A DNA stretch of 43,797 nucleotides from an uncultured Kiritimatiellota bacterium (lineage in GTDB: Bacteria > Verrucomicrobiota > Kiritimatiellia > RFP12 > DVOR01), in the NCBI GenBank assembly GCA_944391085.1, contig CALXSE010000017.1, forward strand, positions 1 to 43,797, given 5' to 3'. A program made the position numbers and the translations under genes. Under the pieces are notes generated by a model. That model saw only the letters and a list, made by a program, of their open reading frames with translations. It was not told where the DNA came from and did no database searches. How positions within the stretch are numbered: the stretch's first letter is position 1; each line of letters starts with the position of its first letter. Shown here piece by piece: positions 36,038 through 43,797 of the stretch.

Positions 36038-38193
36038 GGCGCGGCCTCCTCCGCGGGCGGCGCGACGTCCGCGGGCCACGGCCCGCGCGCCCCCTGCCAA
36101 ACCGTCAGCGCCCACACGCCCAGCCCCAACGCCGCCGCCAGCGCCAGCCAACGCCACGGCCTCAGCCGCCGCCACGGCACGGCGCACAACGCCAGGCTCG
36201 CGCCCAACGCCGCCGCGGCCCAGCCCGCCACGCGCCACCACGCCAGCCGCGCCCAGGGCCCGGGCACCCCGCGCCCCAGCCTGGCGCACGCGGCGCGGAG
36301 CGCCTGGTCGCCGTCCTCGGTACGCCCATGCAGGCGCTCGCACCGCGCCAACACCGCCACGGAGACGTCCGGGCGGCGCGCCAGGAAGGCGCACGCGGCG
36401 GCGTTGAGGAGCGTCGCGGGCGCGTCGTCCCCCTCCCGCGCCAGGCGCAGCCACACGTTCGCGGCCTCGGCGTAGTCGGCCTCCCGCTCGGCCCGGACGG
36501 AAAGCGCCCAGGCCTGCTCCCGCACGAAATCATCCGCCCCGCGCCCGGCCATCGGCAACAGGCACAGCGCGAGCGCCGCGAGCAGCCTGAGCCTGGGGAG
36601 CAGCCGCCGGAGCGCCGCGCGGGCCTCGGGCACGTCCCCGCCGCCGGAATAGGCTGCGCCCTCAAGCCGGGCATACGCGGCGACGACCTCCTCCGCCTCG
36701 GGCGAAGGCGCCAGCCGCGCGGCCAGCTCGGCGGGCGTGAGCGACGCGCGCCCGGCCCACAGCCGCACGGCCGCCGCCGCCTCCACGGGGTCCTCGGTCC
36801 GGGCAAGGACGGCCAGCGCGCGGGCCAACGGGCGCCGGGCCCGGAAGGGCGCGAGCGCGGCCCGCCCCAGCGCCCGAGCCGCCGCCCACAGCCCCCGAAG
36901 CGCCAACGCCCCCGCGCCGAAGGCCAGCGCGGCCCACGGCCAAAGCGGGCGCGGTTCCGGCGCGACGGCCTGCGCCAGGGCGGGCGGCGGCTCGGCCAAC
37001 GCCACGCCGTCCGGCCCCAGCAACACGCCCTGCGCCGAGGCGCGCACCCGCACCGGCAGGGCCACGGTCGAGGCCGTGCGGTAGGTGCCGGCGGCGCGGT
37101 CGAACCACGCCGCCGACAACGGCGGCACCTCCAGCAGGCCCACGCGGGTCGGGCGGAGGTTGAAGACAAAGGCCGCGCCGCCCTCGGCGGCCTCGCGCGC
37201 CGGCTCGCCGACAACGCGGAAGCCGGGGAGCTCCGGCAGGCGCGGGGCGCGGAGAAGGGCCGGGGAGCAGTCGGCGCGGAGCGTCACGCGCAGACGCACG
37301 GGGTCGCCGAGGCGAAGGTTCTGCGCGTCGAGCGCGGCGTCGGCGGAGAACGCGCGGCAGATGGCGCCGACGTATCCCTCGGGGCGGCCTTCGAGGGGCG
37401 GGTCGACGACGCGCACGGTGAGCGGCTCGCCGACGGCCGCGCTCCGGACGCTCTGGGGGCGGCCCTCCCCGTCGAGGGCGCGGACGCGGGTGTCGTTGAG
37501 GAAGGGCGCGGGGAAGGTCTGCTCGCCGGCGCGTTCGGCACGGAGGGGGATCGTGACGCGCCAGACCAGGTCGTCGCCGTCGGGCTCCGGCCCTTCGAGC
37601 GTGGCGTCGGCGAGCGGGCGCAGGGGCGAGGCGTCGAAGCTCCCGGGCTGGAAGCGGATGGCCGGGGCGCGGGGGGAGGCGCGCCCGAAGAAGTCTGCGC
37701 CGAAGAAGGGGGAGAGCAGGCGGCCGCCGACGCGGAGGCCGGGTGCGCGGCAGGTGACGGTGAGGGTGACGTCGTCGCCGGGCATGGCCTCGGCGGGGTC
37801 GGCGGACAGGGTGAGGGAGACCTCCGGGTCGGCGGCGAGGGCGCGGACGGCGACCTCCGGGTGGCCGTCGTAGGCAAGGGTGCGGCCGTCCGCGGTGCGG
37901 GCGGCGAGGCGCTCCAGGCGGCAGACGCCCGTGCCTTGGGGAAGGATGCCGTGCCCGAGGGAGGAGGAGCGGCGGCCGTTCACGATGGCGGTGCCGCGGC
38001 TCTGCCCGGTGGTCTGCGTGGGCATGGAGAAGGCGAAGTCCAGCGACACGATCTCCGCGCCGTCGGCCGTGGCTTCCAGGGTAAAGGCGTCCCCCGCGTA
38101 GATTTCCCGGGGGCTCAGGCGCACCTCCAGCCCCTGCGCGGCCAATCCGCCCGCGCCGGCCAGCGCCAGCAACAGCAACAAAGGTCTCACCAT
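36034..38193 (-). CDS. BatD-like protein with C-terminal TPR (BatD/BatE-like)
   Basis: A 719-aa envelope protein. A signal peptide (VRPLLLLLALAGAGGLAAQ) is followed by the BatD start LEVRLSPREIYAGDAFTLEATADG and several Ig-like repeats to about residue 390. A membrane span lies near 420 (WPWAALAFGAGALALRGLW), then a helical domain with RASLTPAELAARLAPS-type sequence, a further span and a TPR-like segment (ALSVRAEREADYAEAANVWLRLAREGDD). It ends with two spans. The TPR end resembles BatE, so this looks like BatD and BatE in one chain. It is the first gene of the operon. moxR, the DUF58 gene and batA are not in the window. Codons are C-ending in the first half and G-ending in the second. Confidence 0.8.
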   Translation of the reverse strand: MVRPLLLLLALAGAGGLAAQGLEVRLSPREIYAGDAFTLEATADGAEIVSLDFAFSMPTQTTGQSRGTAIVNGRRSSSLGHGILPQGTGVCRLERLAARTADGRTLAYDGHPEVAVRALAADPEVSLTLSADPAEAMPGDDVTLTVTCRAPGLRVGGRLLSPFFGADFFGRASPRAPAIRFQPGSFDASPLRPLADATLEGPEPDGDDLVWRVTIPLRAERAGEQTFPAPFLNDTRVRALDGEGRPQSVRSAAVGEPLTVRVVDPPLEGRPEGYVGAICRAFSADAALDAQNLRLGDPVRLRVTLRADCSPALLRAPRLPELPGFRVVGEPAREAAEGGAAFVFNLRPTRVGLLEVPPLSAAWFDRAAGTYRTASTVALPVRVRASAQGVLLGPDGVALAEPPPALAQAVAPEPRPLWPWAALAFGAGALALRGLWAAARALGRAALAPFRARRPLARALAVLARTEDPVEAAAAVRLWAGRASLTPAELAARLAPSPEAEEVVAAYARLEGAAYSGGGDVPEARAALRRLLPRLRLLAALALCLLPMAGRGADDFVREQAWALSVRAEREADYAEAANVWLRLAREGDDAPATLLNAAACAFLARRPDVSVAVLARCERLHGRTEDGDQALRAACARLGRGVPGPWARLAWWRVAGWAAAALGASLALCAVPWRRLRPWRWLALAAALGLGVWALTVWQGARGPWPADVAPPAEEAAP

Positions 38194-38200
38194 GGCCTTT

Positions 38201-38209
38201 AGTATAACA
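38201..38209 (-). promoter_or_regulatory. Extended -10 promoter of the Bat operon (leaderless type)
   Basis: On the minus strand TGTTATACT (hexamer 38201-38206) ends seven bases before the ATG at 38193, so the transcript should start at or beside the start codon. TCGCGG 17 bases upstream is a weak match to the TTGCGG-type -35 seen elsewhere. Confidence 0.6.
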
Positions 38210-38267
38210 CGACTCCCGGGCTCCCGCGACCTTCCGGGGGCCGCCTTCGCGGGGGTGCGTAGGGACG

Positions 38268-38290
38268 AAAAAGCCGCCCGGCGGGGCGGC
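38268..38290 (-). terminator. Rho-independent terminator of hom-lysC
   Basis: On the minus strand GCCGCCC, loop CGCC, GGGCGGC and five T. It is 24 bases after the lysC stop and before the Bat promoter. Confidence 0.92.
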
Positions 38291-38313
38291 CTTCAGGGGC
38301 GCATCCGGGCGCG

Positions 38314-39681
38314 TCAGTCCTTGAAGAAGGCGTGGTAGAGGGCGCGGACGGCGTTCTCGCGCTGGGAGCTCTGGATGCCGAACATCATGGAGATCTCGGA
38401 GGAGCCCTGGTTCATCATGTCCAGGGAGATGCCCTCGCGGAAGAGGGCCAGCGTGGCGTGGGCGGCCATGCCGGGGGTGTAGTAGAGCCCCTCGCCGACG
38501 ATCATGATGAGGGCGGTGCCGCGCTCAATCTGCAGGTTGTCGGGCTTGAGCTCGCGCATGATGTGGTCGCGGACGCGGCCTTCGACCTCGGGGGTGAAGC
38601 CCTCCTCGCGGAAGACGACCGAGACGTTGTCGATGCCCGAGGGCATATGCTCGTAGGAGATGCCCTCCTCCTCCAGGATCTGGAGGAGGCGTCGGCCGAA
38701 GCCGATCTCGCGGTTCATCATGTACTTGTCGATGTAGAGCGTGCAGAAGCCGGCGCTGGAGGCGATGCCGACGACGGAGCCCTGGCGCGCGCGGCGGTGG
38801 TGGACGATCATCGTGCCGGGGGCGTCGGGGTGGTTGGTGTTGCGGATGTTGATGGGGATGGCGGCCTTGACGGCGGGGATGATGGCCTCGTCCTGGAAGA
38901 CGCCGAAGCCGGCGTAGGAGAGCTCGCGCATCTCGCGGTAGGTCATCTCGGGGATGCCCTGGGTGACCTCGGGGACGAGGCGGGGGTCGACGGGGTAGAC
39001 GGCGTCGACGTCGGTGAAGTTCTCGTAGACCTTGGCCTTGACGGCCGCAGCGAGGATGGAGCCGGTGATGTCCGAGCCGCCGCGCGGGAAGGTGGCCACG
39101 TCGCCGGCCTGGGTGTAGCCGAAGAAGCCGGGGAAGACGACGATCTCGCGCTCGACGCGCTCGCCGAGGTACTCGGCCAGGCGCTTGTAGGATTCGGGGA
39201 GGACCTGGGCGTTGCCGAAGTCGTCGGACATGAGCAGCCCGGCCTCGCGCGGGTTGGCGTACTCGGCGCGGAGGCCGCCGGCGCGGAAGGCGGCGGCGAC
39301 GATCCTGGCGGCGTTGTCCTCGCCGGCGGCCTTCATCAGATCCATGAAGCGGGCGGCCTCCAGCTCGCCGCAGGCGGCCACGCGGCGCTCCAGGTCGGCG
39401 CGGATCTCGGCGAGGACGGCCTCGTCCAGGCCCAGGCCGCGCTGGATCTCGGCGTAGCGCCCGACGACGGCCTCGAGCGCCTCGGCGGGGTCGCGCTGGG
39501 TGAGGCAGCGCCCGGCGCACTCGATGAGCAGGTCGGTGACCTTGGTGTCGGCCTTGTCGCGCTTGCCGGGGGCGGAGACGACGACGATGCGGCGGGTGGG
39601 GTCGGAGGCGATGATGTCGCGGATTTTGGCGACTTGGGCGGCGTCGGCGACGGAGGAACCGCCGAACTTGCAGACTTTCAT
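38314..39681 (-). CDS. lysC: Aspartate kinase
   Basis: A 455-aa enzyme phosphorylating aspartate, the entry to lysine, threonine and methionine synthesis. The kinase core has MKVCKFGGSSVADAAQ, VVVSAPGKRD, the substrate loop FFGYTQAGDVATFPRGGSDITG and YTDVDAVYPVDPR-like NFTDVDAVYPVDPR. Two ACT domains at the C-terminus (from about 310: LYIDKYMMNREIGFGRRLLQILEE; and IMIVGEGLYYTPGMAAHATLALF) suggest feedback control by lysine or threonine. It follows hom on the same strand after 34 bases. Confidence 0.96.
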   Translation of the reverse strand: MKVCKFGGSSVADAAQVAKIRDIIASDPTRRIVVVSAPGKRDKADTKVTDLLIECAGRCLTQRDPAEALEAVVGRYAEIQRGLGLDEAVLAEIRADLERRVAACGELEAARFMDLMKAAGEDNAARIVAAAFRAGGLRAEYANPREAGLLMSDDFGNAQVLPESYKRLAEYLGERVEREIVVFPGFFGYTQAGDVATFPRGGSDITGSILAAAVKAKVYENFTDVDAVYPVDPRLVPEVTQGIPEMTYREMRELSYAGFGVFQDEAIIPAVKAAIPINIRNTNHPDAPGTMIVHHRRARQGSVVGIASSAGFCTLYIDKYMMNREIGFGRRLLQILEEEGISYEHMPSGIDNVSVVFREEGFTPEVEGRVRDHIMRELKPDNLQIERGTALIMIVGEGLYYTPGMAAHATLALFREGISLDMMNQGSSEISMMFGIQSSQRENAVRALYHAFFKD

Positions 39682-39715
39682 GGGCGCGAAGACTCCATTG
39701 GGTTGGGAAAGCGTG

Positions 39716-41020
39716 TCAAAGGATGCAGAGGTGGAAGGGCATGGAGCGGACGATGCCCTGGGCGGTGATCTCGGTGAGGGCCGCGGCGATGTCGCCGGCG
39801 CGGGCCGGCTGGGTGAGGATGACGACGGGGACGTAGCCCTCGGCGCGCTGGGCCTCGGTGGCCTCGTGCTGGCTCGCGGCGAAGATGCTCACGCCGTGGT
39901 CGCCCAGGATGGTGGCGAAGCGCCCGACCATGCCGCAGGCCTCGCGCACCATGAGCCGGATATAGAAGCGGCTGACGCAGTCCTCGGGCGGGAGGAGCGT
40001 GTAGGGCGTCCCGCCCAGGGGCGGCAGGGGCTCGGCGGCGCGGGGCGTGCCCACGGCCACGTGGCGGGCCACGGAGACGACGTCGCTGATGACGGCGCTG
40101 GCGGTGGCCTCGCGCCCGGCGCCGCGGCCGTAGTAGAGCGTGTCGCCGGTCAGCGAGCCGTCGACGAGGACGGCGTTGAAGACGTCGTTGACGGCCGCGA
40201 GGGTGTGGCTCTTGGGCACCAGCGTGGGATTGACGCGCACCTCCAGCTTGTCGCCGTGGGCCTTGCAGACGGCCAGGAGCTTGATGACGTAGCCCAGCTC
40301 GCCGGCGTAGCGCACGTCCACCGGGTTCAGGCCGCGGATGCCCCTGACGGGGATGTCCCGGAGCGGCACGGAGACGCCGTAGGCCAGGGAGGCGAGGATG
40401 CAGATCTTGTGCGCGGTGTCGTGCCCGTCGACGTCCAGCGTGGGGTCGGCCTCGGCGTAGCCCAGGCGCTGGGCGTCCGCCAGGACGTCGTCGAAGCCGG
40501 AGCCCTCGGCGGCCATGCGCGTGAGGATGTAGTTGCACGTGCCGTTGAGGATGCCGTGCAGGGCGCGGATGTCGTTGGCCACCAGGCCGTCGCGCAGGGC
40601 GCGGACGATGGGGATGCCGCCGCCGACGCTCGCGCCGAAGTAGAGGTCCACCCCCCGCCCGCGGGCCAGCGCGAAGAGCTCGGCGCCGCGCTCGGCCAGC
40701 AGCTTCTTGTTGGCGGTGACGACGGACTTGCCGGCCTCGAGGGCCGCGCGGATGACGTCCTGCGCCACCCCGGTGCCGCCGATCAGCTCCACCACCACGT
40801 CCACGTCCGGCCGCGCCACGAGGGCCATCGCGTCGGTGGTGAGCAGGGCGCGCGGCACGTCCACGCCGCGGTCGCGCACGATGTCCAGGTCCGCCACGCC
40901 GCGCAGGGCCACACGCAGGCCGCACCGCCGCGAGATCAACGCCTCGCCCTTCAGGAGCCCCTCCGCCACGCCGGCGCCAACCGTGCCGAACCCAACAATC
41001 GCTACGCCAACTTCTTTCAT
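39716..41020 (-). CDS. hom: Homoserine dehydrogenase
   Basis: A 434-aa NAD(P)-dependent enzyme reducing aspartate semialdehyde to homoserine. The Rossmann motif is VGVAIVGFGTVGAGVAEGLL. The catalytic domain includes VVTANKKLLAERG, ASVGGGIPIVRALRDGL, LNGTCNYILTRM and EADPTLDVDGHDTAHKICILA. A C-terminal ACT domain (YIRLMVREACGMVGRFATILGDHGVSI) is present. Start 41020 is fixed by MKEVGVAIVGFG with GGAGAAG upstream. The upstream in-frame ATG at 41059 lacks both. It is cotranscribed with lysC. A -10-like TTATAC lies near 41046, but this promoter is less clear than others. Confidence 0.96.
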   Translation of the reverse strand: MKEVGVAIVGFGTVGAGVAEGLLKGEALISRRCGLRVALRGVADLDIVRDRGVDVPRALLTTDAMALVARPDVDVVVELIGGTGVAQDVIRAALEAGKSVVTANKKLLAERGAELFALARGRGVDLYFGASVGGGIPIVRALRDGLVANDIRALHGILNGTCNYILTRMAAEGSGFDDVLADAQRLGYAEADPTLDVDGHDTAHKICILASLAYGVSVPLRDIPVRGIRGLNPVDVRYAGELGYVIKLLAVCKAHGDKLEVRVNPTLVPKSHTLAAVNDVFNAVLVDGSLTGDTLYYGRGAGREATASAVISDVVSVARHVAVGTPRAAEPLPPLGGTPYTLLPPEDCVSRFYIRLMVREACGMVGRFATILGDHGVSIFAASQHEATEAQRAEGYVPVVILTQPARAGDIAAALTEITAQGIVRSMPFHLCIL

Positions 41021-41090
41021 GCGCTTCTCCGCTCTCAACAATGACGTATAACGTACCATATCCGCCGCCCCCGCGCAAACGCCGCCGGTG

Positions 41091-41099
41091 TGCTACAAT
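41091..41099 (+). promoter_or_regulatory. Extended -10 of the Cof-type HAD gene (leaderless type)
   Basis: TGCTACAAT, with the hexamer TACAAT at 41094-41099, lies eight bases before the ATG at 41108. The bases between (CCACCCCC) cannot pair with anti-Shine-Dalgarno sequence, which favours a leaderless transcript. No clear -35. Confidence 0.58.
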
Positions 41100-41107
41100 C
41101 CACCCCC

Positions 41108-41911
41108 ATGCAACCAGACCTCCGCCTCGTCGTCACCGACATGGACGGCACGCTCCTCGACGCCGAGCGCCGCCTGCCCCCCGGCTTCCCGGACGCCGTC
41201 CGCGCCCTCGCCGCGCGCGGCGTGCGCTGGGCCATCGCCAGCGGCCGCCAGCTGGCCAACCTCCGCGACCGCTTCGCCCCCCTGGGCCTGCCGCTGGACA
41301 TCATCGCCGAGAACGGCGCCCTGGCCTGGGCCGACGGCGCGGACGCGCCCTTCTTCGAGGATCTCACCCCCGCGGCCTTCTTCAGGCCCGTGCTCGAGGC
41401 CGCGCTCCAGACCCCCGGCGCCACCCCCGTCCTCTGCGGCGCGGGGCAGGCCTGGGTGCACGACGCCCACCCCGAGAGCCTCCCCGGCGTGGGGCTCTAC
41501 TTCGCCCGCACCGCGCTTTGGCACGACCTGGGGGACGTCCTCGCCCACGACGTCTGCAAGGTGGCCGTTTACCACCCCCGCGCCGCCGAGGCCCTCCTCC
41601 CGCGCCTCGCCCCGCTGGCCACCCCCGAGCGCCGCGTCATCCACTCCGGCCCCGAGTGGGTCGACGTGCAGCACGCCCGCATCGACAAGGCCCGCGCCCT
41701 GGCCGCCCTGCTCGCCCGCCACGGCCTGCGCCCCGACCAGGCCATCGTCTTCGGCGACTACCTCAACGACGTGGGCATGATCGCCCTCACCCCCAACGGC
41801 GTGGCCATGGCCAACGCCCTCCCGGAGGTCAAGGCCCGCGCCGCCGCCGTCGCCCCGCCCAACACGCAGGACGGCATCCTGCGCCACCTCCGGGCCATCG
41901 GCCTGCTCTGA
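41108..41911 (+). CDS. Cof-type HAD-IIB phosphatase
   Basis: A 267-aa hydrolase of the Cof/YbiV subgroup. Motif I VVTDMDGTLLDAE has both aspartates. Motif II is ASGRQLANL. The C2B cap occupies roughly residues 80-185. Motif III is the Lys in RIDKARAL and motif IV is VFGDYLNDVGM, where the usual GDxxND is slightly changed (GDYLNDV). Such enzymes dephosphorylate sugar phosphates and cofactor intermediates, and the substrate here is unknown. The start is taken at MQPDLRL (41108), not the ATG at 41090 which precedes the promoter hexamer. It is divergent from hom. Confidence 0.87.
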   Translation: MQPDLRLVVTDMDGTLLDAERRLPPGFPDAVRALAARGVRWAIASGRQLANLRDRFAPLGLPLDIIAENGALAWADGADAPFFEDLTPAAFFRPVLEAALQTPGATPVLCGAGQAWVHDAHPESLPGVGLYFARTALWHDLGDVLAHDVCKVAVYHPRAAEALLPRLAPLATPERRVIHSGPEWVDVQHARIDKARALAALLARHGLRPDQAIVFGDYLNDVGMIALTPNGVAMANALPEVKARAAAVAPPNTQDGILRHLRAIGLL

Positions 41912-41933
41912 GCGCCCCGCAGGGAAAGAAAAA

Positions 41934-41961
41934 GGCCCCCGGCGGCGAGCCGGGGGCCTTT
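41934..41961. terminator. Bidirectional terminator between the HAD gene and the helicase
   Basis: GGCCCCCGGC, loop GGCGA, GCCGGGGGCC with AAAAA before and TTT after. It serves the + strand HAD gene 22 bases upstream and the converging minus-strand helicase 13 bases away, where it yields a longer T run. Confidence 0.9.
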
Positions 41962-41974
41962 CCGTGCCGCGGCG

Positions 41975-43549
41975 TCATTCGCCGGGCGACCACTCCGCGG
42001 TGACGGGGCCCTGGCGGCCCGGCGCGTAGATGGGCCGGGCGGCGGGACGCGCCGCGTGGTGGCTCTCGGAGCCGTCGCGGGGGCCGTCGGCCTGGGTGCG
42101 GGCCCAACCGGGGCGGCCTTTGCCGGCGTTGCGGCGGGGGCGGCGGGGGCGGCGGGGGCCGTCCTTGGCGGGGGCCGTGGGCGGGCGCGGGGCCTCGGCG
42201 GACTCGGCCTTGGCCGGCGCGGGGGCGGGCGTGGAGGTCGGTTCGGGGGCCCCGGCGGGCTGGGCGGGCTCGGCGGGCTCCTCCTTGGCCTCGGGCCGGG
42301 CTTCTTCCGTGGGGGCCTCCTCCCTGGCGGGGCCGCGGTCGCGGCGGCGGCCGCGGGGGGCGGGGGCGGGGGGCTCGGCGAACATCCACTCCTCGGGCAT
42401 GGAGCACTTGAGCGGCTCGTTGATGTACTGCTCGATGTCGGGGATGATGAAGCTCTCGTCCTCGTCGGCGAAGGAGATGGCGGTGCCGGTGTGGCCGGCG
42501 CGGCCGGTGCGGCCGATGCGGTGGACGTAGTCCTCGGGCTCGTAGGGGAAGTCGTAGTTCACCACGAAGGCGATGTCGTCGACGTGGATGCCGCGCCCGG
42601 CCACGTCGGTGGCCACGACGATGCGGGTTTTGCCGGCGCGGAAGGCCTCGAGGATGCGCAGGCGCTTGGCCTGGTTGACGTCGCCGGAGAGCACCTCGCA
42701 GTCGATGCCGCGGCGGCGGAGGTTCTCGGCGAGGCGCTCGGTGGTGAACTTGCGGTTACAGAAGATGAGGGTGCGGGCCTCGGGGTGCTTGGCCAGGTGG
42801 TTGTAGAGGAGGGTGAACTTCTCCTCGGAGCGGGCGATGTAGACGATCTGCTTGACGGTGTCGGTGGCGGGCTTGTCGCTCTCGATCTCCACGCGCACCG
42901 GGTCGCGCATCCACATGGCCGCCAGGTTCATGACCGTGTCGTTGAGGGTGGCCGAATAGAGCATCGTGCAGCGATGGTCGCGGTCGGGCAGGTGGTTGAC
43001 GATGGCGCGCACGTCGGGGATGAAGCCCATGTCGAGCATCCGGTCGGCCTCGTCGATGACCAGCGTGTCCACCTGGCGCAGGTCGACGACGCGGCCGCGC
43101 ATGTAGTCCTTCAGCCGCCCGGGCGTGGCGACGAGCAGGTCCACCGGCGCCTCCTCCAGCTCGCGGCGCTGGCGCTCATGGTCCATGCCGCCGTAGATGG
43201 CCAAGGAGCGGACGTCGCCGCAGTATTTGCCCAACGCCTCGGCGTCCTTACAGATCTGGATGACCAGCTCGCGCGTGGGCGCCAGGATGAGGGCGCGCGG
43301 GCACCCGGGCTTCAGGTTGCGCTTTTCGGGCGTGCGCAGGTAGCGCGTGAGCACGGCGATGAGGAAGGCCGCCGTCTTGCCCGTGCCGGTCTGCGCCTTG
43401 CCCGCCACGTTCCTGCCGGCCAGGGAGAACTCCAGCGACTGCGCCTGGATGGGCGTGCAATACTGGAAGCCCAGGTCGGCCACCGCGTGCAGGATCTCGT
43501 TGGGCAGGCCGAAGTCCACGAAACGCTTCTTGCCCTCCGCCGGCGGCAC
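41975..43549 (-). CDS. DEAD-box ATP-dependent RNA helicase (RhlE/RhlB-like)
   Basis: At least 524 aa from a GTG at 43549. The core is complete: aromatic F and Q-motif (FVDFGLPNEILHAVADLGFQYCTPIQAQ), motif I AQTGTGKT, Ia PTRELV, Ib TPGR, II VIDEADRML, III SAT, IV LIFCNRK, V VATDVAGRGIHVDD and VI HRIGRTGRAG. Residues after about 390 form a long low-complexity tail rich in Pro, Ala, Glu and Arg, typical of RNA-binding helicases. It likely remodels structured RNA in ribosome assembly or decay. The true N-terminus is uncertain: the reading frame stays open for about 80 codons upstream without an ATG, GTG or TTG. Confidence 0.92.
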   Translation of the reverse strand: MPPAEGKKRFVDFGLPNEILHAVADLGFQYCTPIQAQSLEFSLAGRNVAGKAQTGTGKTAAFLIAVLTRYLRTPEKRNLKPGCPRALILAPTRELVIQICKDAEALGKYCGDVRSLAIYGGMDHERQRRELEEAPVDLLVATPGRLKDYMRGRVVDLRQVDTLVIDEADRMLDMGFIPDVRAIVNHLPDRDHRCTMLYSATLNDTVMNLAAMWMRDPVRVEIESDKPATDTVKQIVYIARSEEKFTLLYNHLAKHPEARTLIFCNRKFTTERLAENLRRRGIDCEVLSGDVNQAKRLRILEAFRAGKTRIVVATDVAGRGIHVDDIAFVVNYDFPYEPEDYVHRIGRTGRAGHTGTAISFADEDESFIIPDIEQYINEPLKCSMPEEWMFAEPPAPAPRGRRRDRGPAREEAPTEEARPEAKEEPAEPAQPAGAPEPTSTPAPAPAKAESAEAPRPPTAPAKDGPRRPRRPRRNAGKGRPGWARTQADGPRDGSESHHAARPAARPIYAPGRQGPVTAEWSPGE

Positions 43550-43795
43550 GTCGTAGCTCGCCGGGTCCCAGGCCGCGTGGGCCGCGGCGAAGGCGGCCAG
43601 CTGCTCCTGGGTGAAGGCGCCGCCGGGGCGCGCCTGGCCCTTGGGCGTGTCGCGCTCCTCGCGCGGGCCGCGGTCGCGCGGCGGGCGGTCGCGGCGGGGC
43701 CCGCGGTCGCGGTCTCGGTCACGGGGCGGGCGGGCCTCGGCGCGGGGCGGCTGCTTTTTTTTTACGCTATACTTTCCCGGATTGATTTTTATTCA
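43550..43795 (-). other. Open N-terminal extension of the helicase without a start codon
   Basis: In the helicase frame the sequence reads upstream through AFTQEQLAAFAAAHAAWD, an Arg/Asp-rich stretch (PRDRDRDRGPRRDRPPRDR) and KKKQPPR to a TGA near 43795. The composition looks genuinely coding and mirrors the charged tail of the protein. No normal start codon lies in it. An ATG at 43796 begins MNKNQSGK one frame away and would join the helicase frame if one base were skipped near 43773. An A9 run (43755-43763 on the minus strand) lies close by. A rare ATA start, a programmed shift or a sequence error are all possible. The window ends here. Confidence 0.5.
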
Positions 43796-43797
43796 TT

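Overview
This is a GC-rich, densely packed bacterial segment. No cultured species can be named from the sequence. The gene content fits the PVC superphylum, and an anaerobic Kiritimatiellota/Lentisphaerota/Verrucomicrobiota-type genome is my best inference. Supporting signs are a Tat-exported sulfatase, a very large membrane-TPR protein, BatB/C- and BatD-type proteins, pyruvate phosphate dikinase and a three-Cys RpmG. Neighbouring genes on one strand commonly overlap by 4 or 8 bases (ATGA/GTGA), so most are translated in coupled operons.

Layout. 134-4198 (+): metallophosphoesterase, sulfatase, endonuclease III and a HAD phosphatase, all overlapping. 4228-5881 (+): a compositionally distinct pair, an AAA ATPase followed by a small protein with a PD-(D/E)XK-like D...ELK signature. 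I read it as a candidate two-gene defence module. 5874-9611 (+): a polysaccharide flippase, an F420-hydrogenase-beta-like Fe-S protein and a nitroreductase-like protein, a surface-polysaccharide type trio. The flippase overlaps the end of the nuclease-like gene. A 17-bp inverted repeat closes this block against the opposing 1173-aa membrane-TPR gene (9672-13193, -).

13680-18563 (-) is the conserved translation cluster tRNA-Thr, tuf, rpmG, tRNA-Trp, secE, nusG, rplK, rplA, rplJ, rplL. It ends in a terminator where rpoBC would normally follow. 18778-21607 (-): LysM lipoprotein, ftsW-type protein and a HAD phosphatase (envelope genes). 22034-24829 (-): ppdK. A LysR regulator (-) diverges from an acetyltransferase and an alpha/beta hydrolase (+). 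rpsO (-) diverges from a UDP-glucuronate decarboxylase-like gene followed by a UvrD-type helicase (+). Then on the minus strand come proC-proB, a Bat operon (BatD, SH3 protein, BatB/C fusion) and hom-lysC (threonine/lysine pathway). A Cof-type HAD (+) and a DEAD-box RNA helicase (-) finish the window.

Three non-coding signals recur. First, most intergenic starts carry an extended -10 of the form TGnTATACT, often with a TTGCnn box 17-18 bp upstream. Second, in five to seven genes that -10 lies only 6-8 bases before the start codon, which predicts leaderless mRNAs. Third, three intergenic regions hold short GC-rich repeats at a 60-61-bp period, each just upstream of a promoter. These repeats and the AAA/nuclease pair are the parts most worth following up.
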